Below are positions 46,754-56,872 of a DNA stretch of 64,000 nucleotides, in pieces; position 1 is the first letter of the stretch, and every line of letters starts with the position of its first letter. This DNA is from Segatella oris (GTDB lineage: Bacteria > Bacteroidota > Bacteroidia > Bacteroidales > Bacteroidaceae), in NCBI RefSeq assembly GCF_900637655.1, contig NZ_LR134384.1:2294001-2358000 (forward strand), in the 5' to 3' direction. The notes beneath the pieces were generated by a model. It was not told the DNA's origin and did no database searches. It worked only from the letters and a program-made list of their open reading frames with translations. The position numbers and the translations under genes are program-made.

Positions 46754-46761
46754 TATCTTTG
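46754..46761 (+). promoter_or_regulatory. -7 promoter box for the DUF4199 gene
   Basis: TATCTTTG, 24 bases before the ATG at 46786. It probably drives the long forward operon that begins here. Confidence 0.65.
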
Positions 46762-46785
46762 CATTGTTTATAAACGTAATTTCAG

Positions 46786-47304
46786 TTGATGATTGATTTT
46801 AATGCCATTACTCAGACAAAGGCATTTGCTCGACAGGACGGCGTGTTCTTGAGTATGTTATGGATTGTAACCTTTGCATTGGTGATTTATGCGCCTCAGA
46901 CAGACCTCGGCGGATTGCTTGTTTTCTCCACCCCTCTCTTTGTAGCGTGGCGAATGATTAAGTTCCGCAACTATGCGCTTGACGGCGTTATGAGTTATCG
47001 TAAGGCCCTTGTCTACTGCATTTACACATTCTTTTACGCCTCTCTCCTATTTGGAGCAGCTATCTTTATCTATTTCAGGTTCTTCGATAACGGCCGCTTT
47101 CTTGGTATAATGAATACTGCCGTGCTTCAGATGATGCCTCTTTACAAAGAGAATGGTATCAGTACACAAGGGCTGACCGATGGCTTGACGCTTCTTGAAG
47201 CCCTTACTCCCATGGAGTTATCATTTCTGATTATCGTCTATGGAACACTGATAGGTTGGTTCAGTTCTATCTTTATTGCGTTCTTTGCCAAACTCAAACG
47301 TTGA
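46786..47304 (+). CDS. DUF4199 membrane protein
   Basis: A 172-residue protein with four predicted membrane helices (about 20-40, 42-62, 76-98, 142-165). The pattern matches the DUF4199 family of Bacteroidota. Function unknown. It is 18 bases before the glycosyltransferase gene, and the two genes are commonly adjacent, so a role in lipid-linked sugar or envelope chemistry is possible. Confidence 0.8.
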   Translation: MMIDFNAITQTKAFARQDGVFLSMLWIVTFALVIYAPQTDLGGLLVFSTPLFVAWRMIKFRNYALDGVMSYRKALVYCIYTFFYASLLFGAAIFIYFRFFDNGRFLGIMNTAVLQMMPLYKENGISTQGLTDGLTLLEALTPMELSFLIIVYGTLIGWFSSIFIAFFAKLKR

Positions 47305-47322
47305 ATTATTTATTTAGAACAA

Positions 47323-48273
47323 ATGGATATAACAGTTGTTATCCCTCTCTATAATGAGGAAGAATCGTTGCCCGAACTCCATGCGTGGATTAAGCGTGTG
47401 ATGGAAAGTTATCAGTTCAGTTACGAGATTATTTTCATCAATGATGGCAGTACAGACCATTCATGGAACGTAATTGAGGACTTAGCCGGCAAAAATCCGA
47501 ATGTAAAAGGCATCAAATTCCGTCGCAACTACGGTAAGAGTCCGGCCCTCTATTGTGGATTTGCCGAAGCTGAAGGTGACGTTGTCATCACGATGGATGC
47601 TGATCTTCAAGACTCACCGGATGAAATTCCAGAACTCTATCGCATGATCATGGAAGAAGACTACGATCTTGTTTCGGGCTATAAGCAGAAGCGATACGAC
47701 CCATTGTCAAAGACATTGCCCACTAAACTCTTCAATGCCACGGCACGAAAGATCAGTGGTATTCATAATCTTCACGACTTTAATTGTGGACTGAAAGCCT
47801 ATAAAAAGGCCGTCGTAAAGAACATTGAAGTCTATGGAGAGATGCATCGTTACATTCCATACCTTGCAAAAAATGCTGGCTTCGACCGTATCACAGAGAA
47901 AGTAGTGCAACATCAAGCACGCAAATACGGTAAGAGTAAGTTTGGTTTGAACCGCTTCTTCAACGGCTATTTGGATTTGATTACACTATGGTTTCTGAGT
48001 AACTTCGGCAAGAAACCGATGCATGTATTCGGCTTCTTAGGCAGTGTGATGTTCTTTATTGGTTTCATTGCGATTATCTGCATCGGTGCAGATAAGGCTT
48101 ATGCGTTGTTCTATCACATTCCACAACGGCTCATCACCGACTCTCCTTATTTCTTTATTGCGCTGACAATGATGCTTTTAGGCAGTCAGTTTTTCTTGGC
48201 CGGCTTCATCGGAGACCTTATCAGCCGACAGAGTCCAAGCAGAAATGATTACCAGATTGAAAAGAAAATCTAA
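47323..48273 (+). CDS. Family 2 glycosyltransferase, polyprenyl-phosphate type
   Basis: A 316-residue GT2 enzyme with a GT-A domain (about 1-225) and two C-terminal membrane helices (about 233-260 and 272-300). Motifs: VVIPLYNEEESLPEL, FINDGSTDHSW, the DXD-type DADLQDSPDE, and QARKYGKSKFGLNRF. This is the layout of dolichyl/undecaprenyl-phosphate sugar transferases (DPM1/ArnC/GtrB-like). It probably attaches a sugar to a polyprenyl phosphate at the inner membrane. Confidence 0.9.
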   Translation: MDITVVIPLYNEEESLPELHAWIKRVMESYQFSYEIIFINDGSTDHSWNVIEDLAGKNPNVKGIKFRRNYGKSPALYCGFAEAEGDVVITMDADLQDSPDEIPELYRMIMEEDYDLVSGYKQKRYDPLSKTLPTKLFNATARKISGIHNLHDFNCGLKAYKKAVVKNIEVYGEMHRYIPYLAKNAGFDRITEKVVQHQARKYGKSKFGLNRFFNGYLDLITLWFLSNFGKKPMHVFGFLGSVMFFIGFIAIICIGADKAYALFYHIPQRLITDSPYFFIALTMMLLGSQFFLAGFIGDLISRQSPSRNDYQIEKKI

Positions 48274-48291
48274 CATAACAACTTTGAAGTA

Positions 48292-48792
48292 ATGGAAAAG
48301 AACAAATATAGCCAAAAGAAAAGTCTCATGCTCTTAGTGGCCGGAGCACTTCTTATTGCCGGTTGTTCTACGATAGACTGTCCGCTCAACAATCGCGTAT
48401 ACAGTAAATATAAGTTGGCCGGTGATGTGAAAACGCTTAATAGTAAGATGACAATCACAGCCAACCTACACAATGGGAACGACTCCGTCATTATCAACCA
48501 AGCAGAGAAAACCGATAGTTTTGAACTGCCCATGAGCTACAGTATGCCCATAGATACTTTCTATCTTGATATTAAAGGGAGTGCACAAAGCTACAGAGAT
48601 ACGATTGCTGTAACGAAGACCGACATGCCACATTTCGAGTCTGTAGACTGCAGTCCGGCTATATTCCACAAAGTAACGGCAATCAATTACACACAACATA
48701 CTATCGACTCGATTGTCATTAACCAACCAAACGTAACCAACAATGTTACAAAGAGCACTTTCCTTATCTATTTCAAGAGCGCTGATTTTTAG
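48292..48792 (+). CDS. DUF6452-like lipoprotein
   Basis: A 166-residue predicted lipoprotein: LLIAGCSTIDCPLNN gives a lipobox Cys at about 25 followed by a second Cys. The rest is beta-rich, and looks like the DUF6452 family of Bacteroidales. Its 3' end overlaps the next gene by 50 bases in another frame. The two families usually occur together, so the proteins probably act together in the envelope. Function unknown. Confidence 0.7.
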   Translation: MEKNKYSQKKSLMLLVAGALLIAGCSTIDCPLNNRVYSKYKLAGDVKTLNSKMTITANLHNGNDSVIINQAEKTDSFELPMSYSMPIDTFYLDIKGSAQSYRDTIAVTKTDMPHFESVDCSPAIFHKVTAINYTQHTIDSIVINQPNVTNNVTKSTFLIYFKSADF

Positions 48793-49435
48793 TCTGTTGC
48801 TCATGCTCCCAGTATCCGTTGGTGCACAGCAGAAAAAGAAAATCATTGCGGTTGAACAAGACACAATAGCCTTGTTCCGTGGCATTGCAGTGTCTACCGA
48901 CTTGGTTGGCCCCGCGCAATTGGCTTTTGGCAGTTACGGACAGTATCAGGCTGCAGTACGACTGAACTTGAAAGATAAGTGGTTTCCTATTTTTGAATTC
49001 GGTTATGGCAAGGCCGATGCCAAAGATATCACGACGAAGTTGGCTTTCAAAACGAATGCACCATATGGTCGTGTCGGTATGGATTGGAACTTAAATAAGA
49101 ACAAGCACGACATCTATCGCATTTATGGCGGACTGCGATACGCCTATACTTCATTCAAATATGATGTAGACGGCCGTGGTATTACTGACCCCGTTTGGCG
49201 TAACCAGATAGATATTAACGCACATAATCAGCAAGCAAGCTACCATTGGTTAGAGTTCGCATTCTCTATTGACGCAAAAATATGGGGACCATTGCGAATG
49301 GGTTGGAGCGTACGCTACAAGCGAAGACTCTATCACACCCATGCAGATATAGGCGAGCCATGGTATGTTCCCGGATTTGGTCGCAGCGGAAACAGTCGCT
49401 TAGGCGGTGAGTTCAACATCATTATGGAATTATGA
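48743..49435 (+). CDS. DUF6048-like outer-membrane protein
   Basis: A 230-residue protein with a signal peptide (cut after VSVGAQ, about 29) and alternating beta-strand pattern ending in LGGEFNIIMEL, consistent with a small beta-barrel. Start at 48743 is needed for the signal peptide and overlaps the preceding gene. It overlaps apbE by four bases (ATGA), so it is coupled. Function unknown. Confidence 0.72.
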   Translation: MLQRALSLSISRALIFSLLLMLPVSVGAQQKKKIIAVEQDTIALFRGIAVSTDLVGPAQLAFGSYGQYQAAVRLNLKDKWFPIFEFGYGKADAKDITTKLAFKTNAPYGRVGMDWNLNKNKHDIYRIYGGLRYAYTSFKYDVDGRGITDPVWRNQIDINAHNQQASYHWLEFAFSIDAKIWGPLRMGWSVRYKRRLYHTHADIGEPWYVPGFGRSGNSRLGGEFNIIMEL

Positions 49436-50463
49436 GAAAGGGAAAGAAAATATATATTCAAGCAGCATTCCTGTTATTTTTGGTCGTTGGTACTATCCTA
49501 ATTATTCGCCAACAGCAGGATATGCCTTACCAACACAATGAAGGCTTTATCTTCGGTACGGTGTATCACGCTACTTACCAGTATGACAAAGATCTCAACA
49601 AAGAGATTGTTACCGAGCTAAATAAGGTAGACGAAGAGTTCTCCATGTTCAACAAGCGGTCTATGGTGACTGCTTTCAATCAAGGTCGACAGATAGAAGC
49701 CAGCAAGATGTTCATGGAAGTATTGACTCTTTCACAAGCAATCAATAAAGAGACTGACGGTGCTTTTGATATCACTGTAGCTCCTTTGGTGAATGCCTGG
49801 GGCTTTGGCTTCAAACATCAGCAGCTTCCCAATCGGCAACAGGTTGATAGTTTGCGTGCTTTAATGGGCATGCAATATATCAAGGTGGAGCATACAGGGG
49901 AAAAGAATATCGTTAAAACCGATCACAGAGGCTTGATGCTCGACTTCAGTGCCATTGCAAAAGGCTATGGAAGTGATGCGGTTGCTGCCGTGATGAGACG
50001 TCATGACATCAAGAACTACATGATAGAAATTGGTGGAGAAATTGTAACCAGTGGTATAAGTGAGAAGCGCTTGCCATGGAAAATAGGCGTTACCAAACCA
50101 AGTGATGACAGTCTTAGCACCAATCAAAACCTACAAACGGTACTGAATGTTACCGACAGAGCAATGGCTACAAGTGGGAATTACCGAAATTTCTATTATA
50201 AGAATGGCAAGAAACTTGCCCACACCATTGATCCACGTACAGGCTATCCCGTACAGCACAGCCTGTTATCAGCAACCGTTCTTGCCCACAGTTGCGCCGA
50301 AGCCGATGGCTATGCCACTGCTTTCATGGTACTTGGCATAGAGAAATCCAAGGCTGTTTTGGATAAACATCCCGAGCTGTTGGCCTACTTTATCTATGCT
50401 GATAAAGACGGGAGAACAAAAGTTTGGTATTCGCCTTCTTTGGAGAAAACGCTTGTAAAATAA
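49432..50463 (+). CDS. apbE: FAD:protein FMN transferase
   Basis: A 343-residue ApbE. It moves FMN from FAD onto a threonine of target proteins such as the Na+-NQR or RNF subunits. N-terminal membrane anchor or signal (about 6-25), then FGTVYHATYQ, the DGAFDITVAPLVNAWGFG block, DFSAIAKGYGSD, MIEIGGEIVTSG, ATSGNYRNFY and HTIDPRTGYPVQH. It lacks a clear lipobox. The target genes are not in the window. Confidence 0.93.
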   Translation: MRKGKKIYIQAAFLLFLVVGTILIIRQQQDMPYQHNEGFIFGTVYHATYQYDKDLNKEIVTELNKVDEEFSMFNKRSMVTAFNQGRQIEASKMFMEVLTLSQAINKETDGAFDITVAPLVNAWGFGFKHQQLPNRQQVDSLRALMGMQYIKVEHTGEKNIVKTDHRGLMLDFSAIAKGYGSDAVAAVMRRHDIKNYMIEIGGEIVTSGISEKRLPWKIGVTKPSDDSLSTNQNLQTVLNVTDRAMATSGNYRNFYYKNGKKLAHTIDPRTGYPVQHSLLSATVLAHSCAEADGYATAFMVLGIEKSKAVLDKHPELLAYFIYADKDGRTKVWYSPSLEKTLVK

Positions 50464-50469
50464 CAAACA

Positions 50470-51156
50470 ATGGAGAACGACCTGCAATTATACAGTCAAT
50501 TATTAAGTCTGCCACTGTTCCAAGGACTTGGCAAAGCAGACTTAGAAGAGGTCGTGACCCACACAAAATTAGGCTTTCACAAATTTGAAACCGGCCAGAT
50601 TATAGTCTGTGAGAATGACATCTGCAACCAGCTTCATTTTCTTTTGAACGGTCAAATAGAAGTAACAACAGTGTCTGCCGGGCACAGTTATCAGATTACA
50701 GAGTCCATTATGGCTCCTGAACTATTACAACCCGAGCGTCTGTTTGGTCTGACACAACATTTCTCCAAGACGTTTAAAGCTTTGTCTACCTGCAACATTC
50801 TGACTGTTGAGAAAGATGAAGTCATACGGTTAAGTGACAAGTTTCTGATTTTCAGGATTAATCTTCTGAACATCCTTTCCACCTATGCTCAAAAGAATGA
50901 ACGTATGTTGCTTCGACAACATTCCAACTCTCTTGAAAGTCGCATTATCCGCTTTTTTGCCGACCGTTGTTTACGGCCTGCAGGACGAAAGACCATAAAA
51001 ATAAAGATGACACAGTTGGCATTAGAACTCAATGACAGTCGACGTGATGTATCGAAAGCATTGAATCATCTGAAACTAAAAGGCATTTTAACACTCAGAC
51101 GCAATTTTATTGTCATTGAAAAAATTGAAGATGCCTTACAACAAACCCGATTATAA
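50470..51156 (+). CDS. Crp/Fnr-family transcriptional regulator
   Basis: A 228-residue regulator with a cyclic-nucleotide-binding-type beta-roll (about 15-120, with GQIIVCENDICNQLHFLLNGQIEV), a dimerization helix and a C-terminal winged helix (about 155-220, KMTQLALELNDSRRDVSKALNHLKLKGI). No iron-sulfur cysteine cluster of the Fnr type is evident. It starts six bases after apbE. Ligand and targets unknown. Confidence 0.88.
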   Translation: MENDLQLYSQLLSLPLFQGLGKADLEEVVTHTKLGFHKFETGQIIVCENDICNQLHFLLNGQIEVTTVSAGHSYQITESIMAPELLQPERLFGLTQHFSKTFKALSTCNILTVEKDEVIRLSDKFLIFRINLLNILSTYAQKNERMLLRQHSNSLESRIIRFFADRCLRPAGRKTIKIKMTQLALELNDSRRDVSKALNHLKLKGILTLRRNFIVIEKIEDALQQTRL

Positions 51157-51169
51157 AACAAAAGTTAGT

Positions 51170-53242
51170 ATGAATGAAATAAAAGAGAAAGAAAGAAAGA
51201 ATCCATTCTTTATAGATTATGGTATGCCACACTACACCGTACCTTTCGATAAAATACAGACTTCCGACTATGAAGAAGCTTTCATGGAAGGTATACGTCG
51301 CGACGATGAAGAAATTGACAAGATTGTCAACGACCCAGAAGAGCCGACGTTTGAGAACACAATAGCCCGTGTTGATTTAGAAAACGGCGAGCATTATTAT
51401 GACCTACTCGACCGCGTTTCAAACGTATTCTCGTGCATGCTGAGTGCCGAAACCAATGATGCACTTGACGCTTTGGCCCAGAAAATGAGTCCTATTCTCA
51501 CTAAACACGCCAATGATGTCAGCCTCAACAAGAAACTTTTTGAACGCATCAAACAGGTATATGACCATCCCAATCGCGAGTTAACCCCCGAAGAGCAGAT
51601 GTTGCTCAACAAGAGTTACGATGGCTTTGTCAGGAGTGGAGCACTTTTGAACGAAGCCGGTAAGGAGCAACTCCGCAAGATTACCGAGGAAACAAGCATA
51701 TTGGCATTGCAATTCTCACAAAACTTACTGAAGGAAACCAAGGCCTATGAACTGCATATTACCGATGAGAAGCTACTTAAAGGACTTCCCGATACAGCCA
51801 AGGAAGCAGCCGCACAGACTGCAAAAGAGAAAGAAAAAGAGGGTTGGATATTCACTCTTGACTTCCCAAGCTATACTCCTTTCATGACATACGCTACGCA
51901 ACGCGAGCTGCGCAAGCAGATGTACATGGCTAAAAACACAGAATGTACACACGACAACAACGAGAATAACCTCGAAATATGCAAGCGACTGATTAATCTC
52001 CGCCGTGAGATGGCACAGCTGTTAGGCTTCGAAAACTATGCCGACTACGTTTTGAAACATCGCATGGCAAGCGATACAGCCCACGTGTATCAGCTGCTTA
52101 ACGACCTCATTGATGCCTATAAACCGACGGCTCTCAATGAAGTGAAAGACATTGAGAACTTGGCTCACAAGTTAGAAGGCGATGATTTTGAAGTAATGCC
52201 ATGGGACTTCGGTTACTATTCGCATAAACTCCAAATGGAGAAATATAATCTTGATGCCGAAATGCTACGTCCCTACTTTGAGCTTTCAAATGTTATCAAA
52301 GGTGTTTTTGGCCTTGCCACCCGTCTCTATGGCATCACTTTCAAACCCAACGACAATATTCCTGTCTATCACCCTGACGTAAAAGCGTATGAGGTTTTCG
52401 ACAAAGACGGCAGTTTTCTTGCTGTTCTCTATGCTGATTTCCACCCTCGCAAAGGTAAGCAAGACGGTGCGTGGATGACTGAATTCAAAGGGCAATGGAT
52501 TGATCATAAAGGCAACAACAGTCGTCCTCATGTCAGTTTGGTGATGAATTTCACTAAACCTACAGCCGAAAAGCCTGCACTTTTAACTCTCGGGGAGGTT
52601 GAAACGTTCCTTCATGAGTTTGGTCATTCCCTCCATGGAATGTTTGCCAACACCCGTTTCGAAAGTCTCAGCGGTACCAATGTATGGTGGGATTTCGTAG
52701 AACTTCCGTCACAATTCATGGAAAACTATTCGGTAGAGAAGGACTTCCTCCGCACCTTTGCTTTCCATTATCAAACGGGAGAGCCTATCCCCGACGACCT
52801 CATCGAGCGCATAGTCAAAAGCCGTAACTTCATGACCGCTTATGCCTGCTTGCGCCAAGTGAGTTTCGGACTCCTCGATATGGCCTACTATACCCAAAAG
52901 AAACCCTTCAACGAAGACATTATTTCCTTTGAAAAGAAGGCATGGGAAAAGGCTATGCTCAACAAGCAATTACCTGATACATGCATGACCGTACAATTCA
53001 GTCACATCATGGCAGGAGGCTACGCTGCCGGTTATTACAGCTATAAATGGGCTGAAGTACTTGATGCTGATGCATTCAGTGTATTCAAGAAAAATGGTAT
53101 TTTCGACCGAAATACAGCCCAAAGTTTCAGGGATAACATCCTCTCAAAAGGCGGCACAGAGCATCCCATGACACTCTATAAACGCTTTCGCGGGCAGGAA
53201 CCGACAATTAAAGCCCTGTTAGAAAGAAATGGAATCAAATAA
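51170..53242 (+). CDS. M3-family zinc metallopeptidase, peptidyl-dipeptidase type
   Basis: A 690-residue enzyme from the ATG at 51170, which follows the Crp/Fnr stop by 13 bases; the longer in-frame start at 51110 would overlap it. The zinc motif HEFGHSLHGMF begins at His482, and FVELPSQFMENY and GGYAAGYYSYKW follow. M3 enzymes of the Dcp/oligopeptidase A group remove dipeptides or cleave short peptides. It has no signal peptide, so it is probably cytoplasmic. Confidence 0.93.
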   Translation: MNEIKEKERKNPFFIDYGMPHYTVPFDKIQTSDYEEAFMEGIRRDDEEIDKIVNDPEEPTFENTIARVDLENGEHYYDLLDRVSNVFSCMLSAETNDALDALAQKMSPILTKHANDVSLNKKLFERIKQVYDHPNRELTPEEQMLLNKSYDGFVRSGALLNEAGKEQLRKITEETSILALQFSQNLLKETKAYELHITDEKLLKGLPDTAKEAAAQTAKEKEKEGWIFTLDFPSYTPFMTYATQRELRKQMYMAKNTECTHDNNENNLEICKRLINLRREMAQLLGFENYADYVLKHRMASDTAHVYQLLNDLIDAYKPTALNEVKDIENLAHKLEGDDFEVMPWDFGYYSHKLQMEKYNLDAEMLRPYFELSNVIKGVFGLATRLYGITFKPNDNIPVYHPDVKAYEVFDKDGSFLAVLYADFHPRKGKQDGAWMTEFKGQWIDHKGNNSRPHVSLVMNFTKPTAEKPALLTLGEVETFLHEFGHSLHGMFANTRFESLSGTNVWWDFVELPSQFMENYSVEKDFLRTFAFHYQTGEPIPDDLIERIVKSRNFMTAYACLRQVSFGLLDMAYYTQKKPFNEDIISFEKKAWEKAMLNKQLPDTCMTVQFSHIMAGGYAAGYYSYKWAEVLDADAFSVFKKNGIFDRNTAQSFRDNILSKGGTEHPMTLYKRFRGQEPTIKALLERNGIK

Positions 53243-53255
53243 AACACATCACAAT

Positions 53256-53708
53256 ATGACCGCTGAAGAAAAACAGCAACAATTAGACAACCGCTATCTT
53301 CGTATGGCACGGATCTGGGCAGAGAACTCTTATTGCCTGCGTCGGCAGGTGGGAGCCTTGGTCGTGAAAGACAAAATGATTATCAGCGACGGCTACAATG
53401 GAACTCCGAGTGGCTTTGACAATGTCTGCGAGGATGCCAACCAAGCAACTTTTCCCTATGTTCTGCACGCCGAAGCCAATGCAATCACGAAGTTGGCTCG
53501 CAGCAGTAACAACAGTGACGGCAGTACGCTTTACGTGACAGCTTCACCATGTATCGAATGTGCAAAGCTCATCATACAGGCTGGTATCAGGCGTGTTGTA
53601 TATGCAGAGAAATACCGTTTGGAGGACGGTATTCATCTTTTACGCAAAGCAGGAATAGAAGTGATTTACATGGAACAAAAGAATAACTATGGAACAGAAG
53701 AAAAATAA
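53256..53708 (+). CDS. Deoxycytidylate (dCMP) deaminase
   Basis: A 150-residue zinc deaminase. The ATG at 53256 lies just after the M3 peptidase stop; an in-frame ATG at 53229 would overlap it. Zinc motifs: HAEAN (His71) and PCIECAK. The RQVGALVVKDKMIISDGYNGTPSGFDN block is typical of the dCMP/ComEB group. It makes dUMP for thymidylate synthesis. Its 3' end overlaps the next gene by 20 bases. Confidence 0.92.
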   Translation: MTAEEKQQQLDNRYLRMARIWAENSYCLRRQVGALVVKDKMIISDGYNGTPSGFDNVCEDANQATFPYVLHAEANAITKLARSSNNSDGSTLYVTASPCIECAKLIIQAGIRRVVYAEKYRLEDGIHLLRKAGIEVIYMEQKNNYGTEEK

Positions 53709-55395
53709 TCGGTGGATGCCACTCATTATGGCCCTCTGTGTCATTGTGGGTATCTTCATTGGAACCTTTTATGCCAACCATTTCTCGGGCAACCGACTCA
53801 ACATTATCAATTCTGGCAGCAACCGACTCAATAATCTCTTGCACATCATTGATGATCAGTATGTCGACAAAGTGAATATTGATTCGCTCGTAGACAATGC
53901 CATTCCGCAGATACTAAGCGAGCTTGACCCTCACTCTGTCTATATCAATGCCAAGGATGTACAGGCAGCCAACGACGACTTGAAAGGCTCTTTCTCGGGT
54001 GTGGGCATTGAATTCACCATCCGACAAGATACCATCCACGTGCAGAATGTCATCAAGAATGGGCCTGCCGACCGTGCCGGCATCTTGGCTGGTGACAAGA
54101 TTGTGAGTGTTGACGGCAAGCCATTCGTGGGCAAAACCGTTACCAATGAAGAGGCCATGCGCCGCTTGAAAGGGCCTAAAGACACGAAAGTGAAGATTGG
54201 AGTAAAGCGTTATGGGCAGAAAGCCATTAAATATTTCACGGTAACACGTGGTGAAATACCGACGAAGAGTATTTCGGCAACCTATATGCTTGACGATAAA
54301 ACAGGCTATATCCGCATCAAGAACTTCGGCGAAACAACCTATCCCGAACTGCTCATTGCATTGGCCAAACTCTCTCAAGAGCGTTTCAGCAACTTAGTCA
54401 TAGACCTTCGCGACAACACAGGTGGCTACTTGAACAGTGCCGTGCAGATAGCCAATGAGTTTCTTTCGAAGCATAAACTCATCGTCTACACCCAAGGGAG
54501 AAAGAGTCCCCGACAGGATTATTTATCAGACGGACGCGGCAGTTATCAGAACATTCCACTCGTTGTGCTCATCAATGAGGGTTCTGCTTCGGCGGCAGAG
54601 ATATTTGCCGGTGCCATGCAAGACAACGACCGAGCCACGATTATCGGTCGACGTTCGTTTGGAAAAGGCTTGGTACAGCAGCAGATTGGTTTCCCCGACG
54701 GCAGTATGATCCGTCTGACGGTAGCCCGATACTACACTCCTTCCGGGCGTTGTATACAGAAACCATACACTAAGGGAGAGGATCCTCAGTATCAACAAGA
54801 CCTCATGTCACGCTATCAGCACGGTGAGTTCTTCTCGTCAGACAGTATCAAACACACCGGCCCTGCATATCATACGGGCATCGGACGCGTCGTCTATGGC
54901 GGTGGCGGTATCACCCCCGACATCTTCGTTCCAGAAGACACTTTGAATATCACCTCTTATTATAAGCAGGCTGCCATGAGCGGACTGATACTCCAGTTTG
55001 CCTACACCTACACCGATGACAACCGCATCAAGCTCAACAACTTCAAGGAAATGATGCAGCTTAGTGACTATCTTGCCAAACAGAACATGGTAGATAAGTT
55101 TGCCACCTATGCCGACCGTCATGGTCTGAAGCGTCGCAATCTGATGTTACAAAAGAGTCATAAACTCCTCAACCGCTACATCAACAGCCGTATTATCTAC
55201 AACATGCTTGACGAAGAGGCCTGGAATGAATACATCAACCAAGACGACCCTGTCATCTCAACAGCGCTACGCGTGTTCAGAAACAATGCGGCTTTTCCTA
55301 AAAAACCAGAGAAAAAAAGCGCCAAAGGAAAGGTAGCCATAGTGCAAGGCTACAATCATTTCAGCCTGCAACGCCATTTCATCGCCCATGCTTAA
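53689..55395 (+). CDS. S41-family C-terminal processing peptidase
   Basis: A 568-residue protein with an N-terminal membrane anchor (about 9-28), a PDZ domain (about 95-170, with GSFSGVGIEF and PADRAGILAGDKIVSVDG) and the tail-specific protease core. The probable catalytic dyad is Ser301 in GSASAAEIFAGA and Lys326 in RSFGKGLVQQ, 25 residues apart as in Tsp/CtpA. A C-terminal extension of about 180 residues follows. It acts in the periplasm on protein C termini. It overlaps the next gene by eight bases. Confidence 0.93.
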   Translation: MEQKKNNRWMPLIMALCVIVGIFIGTFYANHFSGNRLNIINSGSNRLNNLLHIIDDQYVDKVNIDSLVDNAIPQILSELDPHSVYINAKDVQAANDDLKGSFSGVGIEFTIRQDTIHVQNVIKNGPADRAGILAGDKIVSVDGKPFVGKTVTNEEAMRRLKGPKDTKVKIGVKRYGQKAIKYFTVTRGEIPTKSISATYMLDDKTGYIRIKNFGETTYPELLIALAKLSQERFSNLVIDLRDNTGGYLNSAVQIANEFLSKHKLIVYTQGRKSPRQDYLSDGRGSYQNIPLVVLINEGSASAAEIFAGAMQDNDRATIIGRRSFGKGLVQQQIGFPDGSMIRLTVARYYTPSGRCIQKPYTKGEDPQYQQDLMSRYQHGEFFSSDSIKHTGPAYHTGIGRVVYGGGGITPDIFVPEDTLNITSYYKQAAMSGLILQFAYTYTDDNRIKLNNFKEMMQLSDYLAKQNMVDKFATYADRHGLKRRNLMLQKSHKLLNRYINSRIIYNMLDEEAWNEYINQDDPVISTALRVFRNNAAFPKKPEKKSAKGKVAIVQGYNHFSLQRHFIAHA

Positions 55396-55918
55396 AAGCG
55401 AACTGCGACAGCAAATGAAAGTCCTCAAGCGACAGTTCACCAGTAACCAACTGCGTGAACAGTCGCTTGCACTCGTCAACAAAGTGCTCAATCACCCACG
55501 TGTCAACGCTGCAAAGACCATTCTTCTTTACTATTCAATGGCCGACGAGGTTGATACACACAACTTGGTTGACCTGCTTCGCGAGCAAGGAAAAACGGTT
55601 TTGCTGCCCGTAACATTAGCGCACGAACTTGAAATCCGACGCTATGAAGGGCCAAAGAGTCTGCAAGAAGGCAAGGCTTTCCATATCATGGAACCCACAG
55701 GAGCTGTTTTCACACAACTTCACACCATTGACCTCGTGATTGTTCCCGGTATGGGTTTCGACTCACAAGGCAACCGATTGGGGCGTGGGAAAGGCTATTA
55801 TGATCGTTTTCTGAGGCTCGTTCCCCAGGCTTATAAGCTTGGTCTGTGTTTCGATTTCCAAAAAGTAGCGTCTGTTCCAACCGAAGATACAGACGTAAGA
55901 ATGGACGAAATCATTTGA
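55388..55918 (+). CDS. 5-formyltetrahydrofolate cyclo-ligase
   Basis: A 176-residue cytoplasmic enzyme that turns 5-formyl-THF into 5,10-methenyl-THF with ATP. Motifs: the N-terminal basic LKSELRQQMKVLKRQ, the IVPGMGFDSQGNRLGRGKGYYDRFL signature near the C terminus, and VPTEDTDVRMDEII at the end. It is the last gene of a tightly packed operon running from apbE. Confidence 0.92.
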   Translation: MLKSELRQQMKVLKRQFTSNQLREQSLALVNKVLNHPRVNAAKTILLYYSMADEVDTHNLVDLLREQGKTVLLPVTLAHELEIRRYEGPKSLQEGKAFHIMEPTGAVFTQLHTIDLVIVPGMGFDSQGNRLGRGKGYYDRFLRLVPQAYKLGLCFDFQKVASVPTEDTDVRMDEII

Positions 55919-55946
55919 AATCTTACTTGGTAAAATTCATATCCCT

Positions 55947-56693
55947 ATGAAGAAAAACATCATCATCATCTTTCTCTTAGCCTGCTTATCAACAGCAATG
56001 AGTGCACAAGAAGAAAAGGGAAACTTTTACATTCAACCCAAAGTAGGCTTCAACATGGCTAAGTTCGTCGGCAGCGGACTTGTCTACAAGCCCAAATGGA
56101 AAGTGGGTTACGAGGTAGGAGCCGAGGCCGAATGGTTTGTTTCCAACCACAATTCACTCTCTTTCGGATTGGAATATCGCCAGATTGGTTGCACCTTCGA
56201 TTACAAAGAGACTGCCAGTGACTACAATTTCGAGAGGACAAGCGAATTGGAACGCCTCAACATGAACTACATTGCACTGCCCATCATGTATAACTTCTAT
56301 ATAAAACCCCACCTTGCTCTCAAGATAGGAGTAGAAGTCAGCGGTCTGCTTTCGGCCAAACTGCATGAACATGATTATGGGAGAATGGCTGATCCGCTCC
56401 CCGGGCACAATGGATACAGTCCAGATGATGATGTGTCTAAGTACGTTTGGCACGACTATAACGTTCATCAGACCATTGAGAAGAAAAACGATTTCAAGCG
56501 GGCTTGCCTTGCCATACCTATCGGTATCAGCTACGACTACAAGCAGTTTGTGATGACAGGCATCGTGCATATCGACCTCAACCGCCTCTATACGTATGAC
56601 AAAATATACATTCCCGGCGGTGGAATGTCTGACAAACATGGCCTGCGCAACTTATACATTGGCATCACGGCAGGCTATAAATTCAAGCTCTGA
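55947..56693 (+). CDS. PorT-like outer-membrane beta-barrel protein
   Basis: A 248-residue protein with a signal peptide (cut after AMSAQ, about residue 20) and an eight-strand barrel pattern of the outer-membrane beta-barrel (OMP_b-brl) type: FYIQPKVGFNMAKF, KVGYEVGAEAEWFV, LSFGLEYRQIG, LALKIGVEVSGLL and the C-terminal NLYIGITAGYKFKL. Function unknown. Confidence 0.8.
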   Translation: MKKNIIIIFLLACLSTAMSAQEEKGNFYIQPKVGFNMAKFVGSGLVYKPKWKVGYEVGAEAEWFVSNHNSLSFGLEYRQIGCTFDYKETASDYNFERTSELERLNMNYIALPIMYNFYIKPHLALKIGVEVSGLLSAKLHEHDYGRMADPLPGHNGYSPDDDVSKYVWHDYNVHQTIEKKNDFKRACLAIPIGISYDYKQFVMTGIVHIDLNRLYTYDKIYIPGGGMSDKHGLRNLYIGITAGYKFKL

Positions 56694-56872
56694 AGCAAAC
56701 AGAAAAGTCTGAATATCGGCTGATATGGGGTATCAACTGCGACATATAGGGATTGTTCGCCAAGCATTTAGGGATTTCCCCTCGCCCTTAAAGCCTAACA
56801 ATTCCTATTTTTGTAGAAAATATAACTGCACTCGACAAATTATGAATTCATTCACTTTGCACTCGTTTGCAA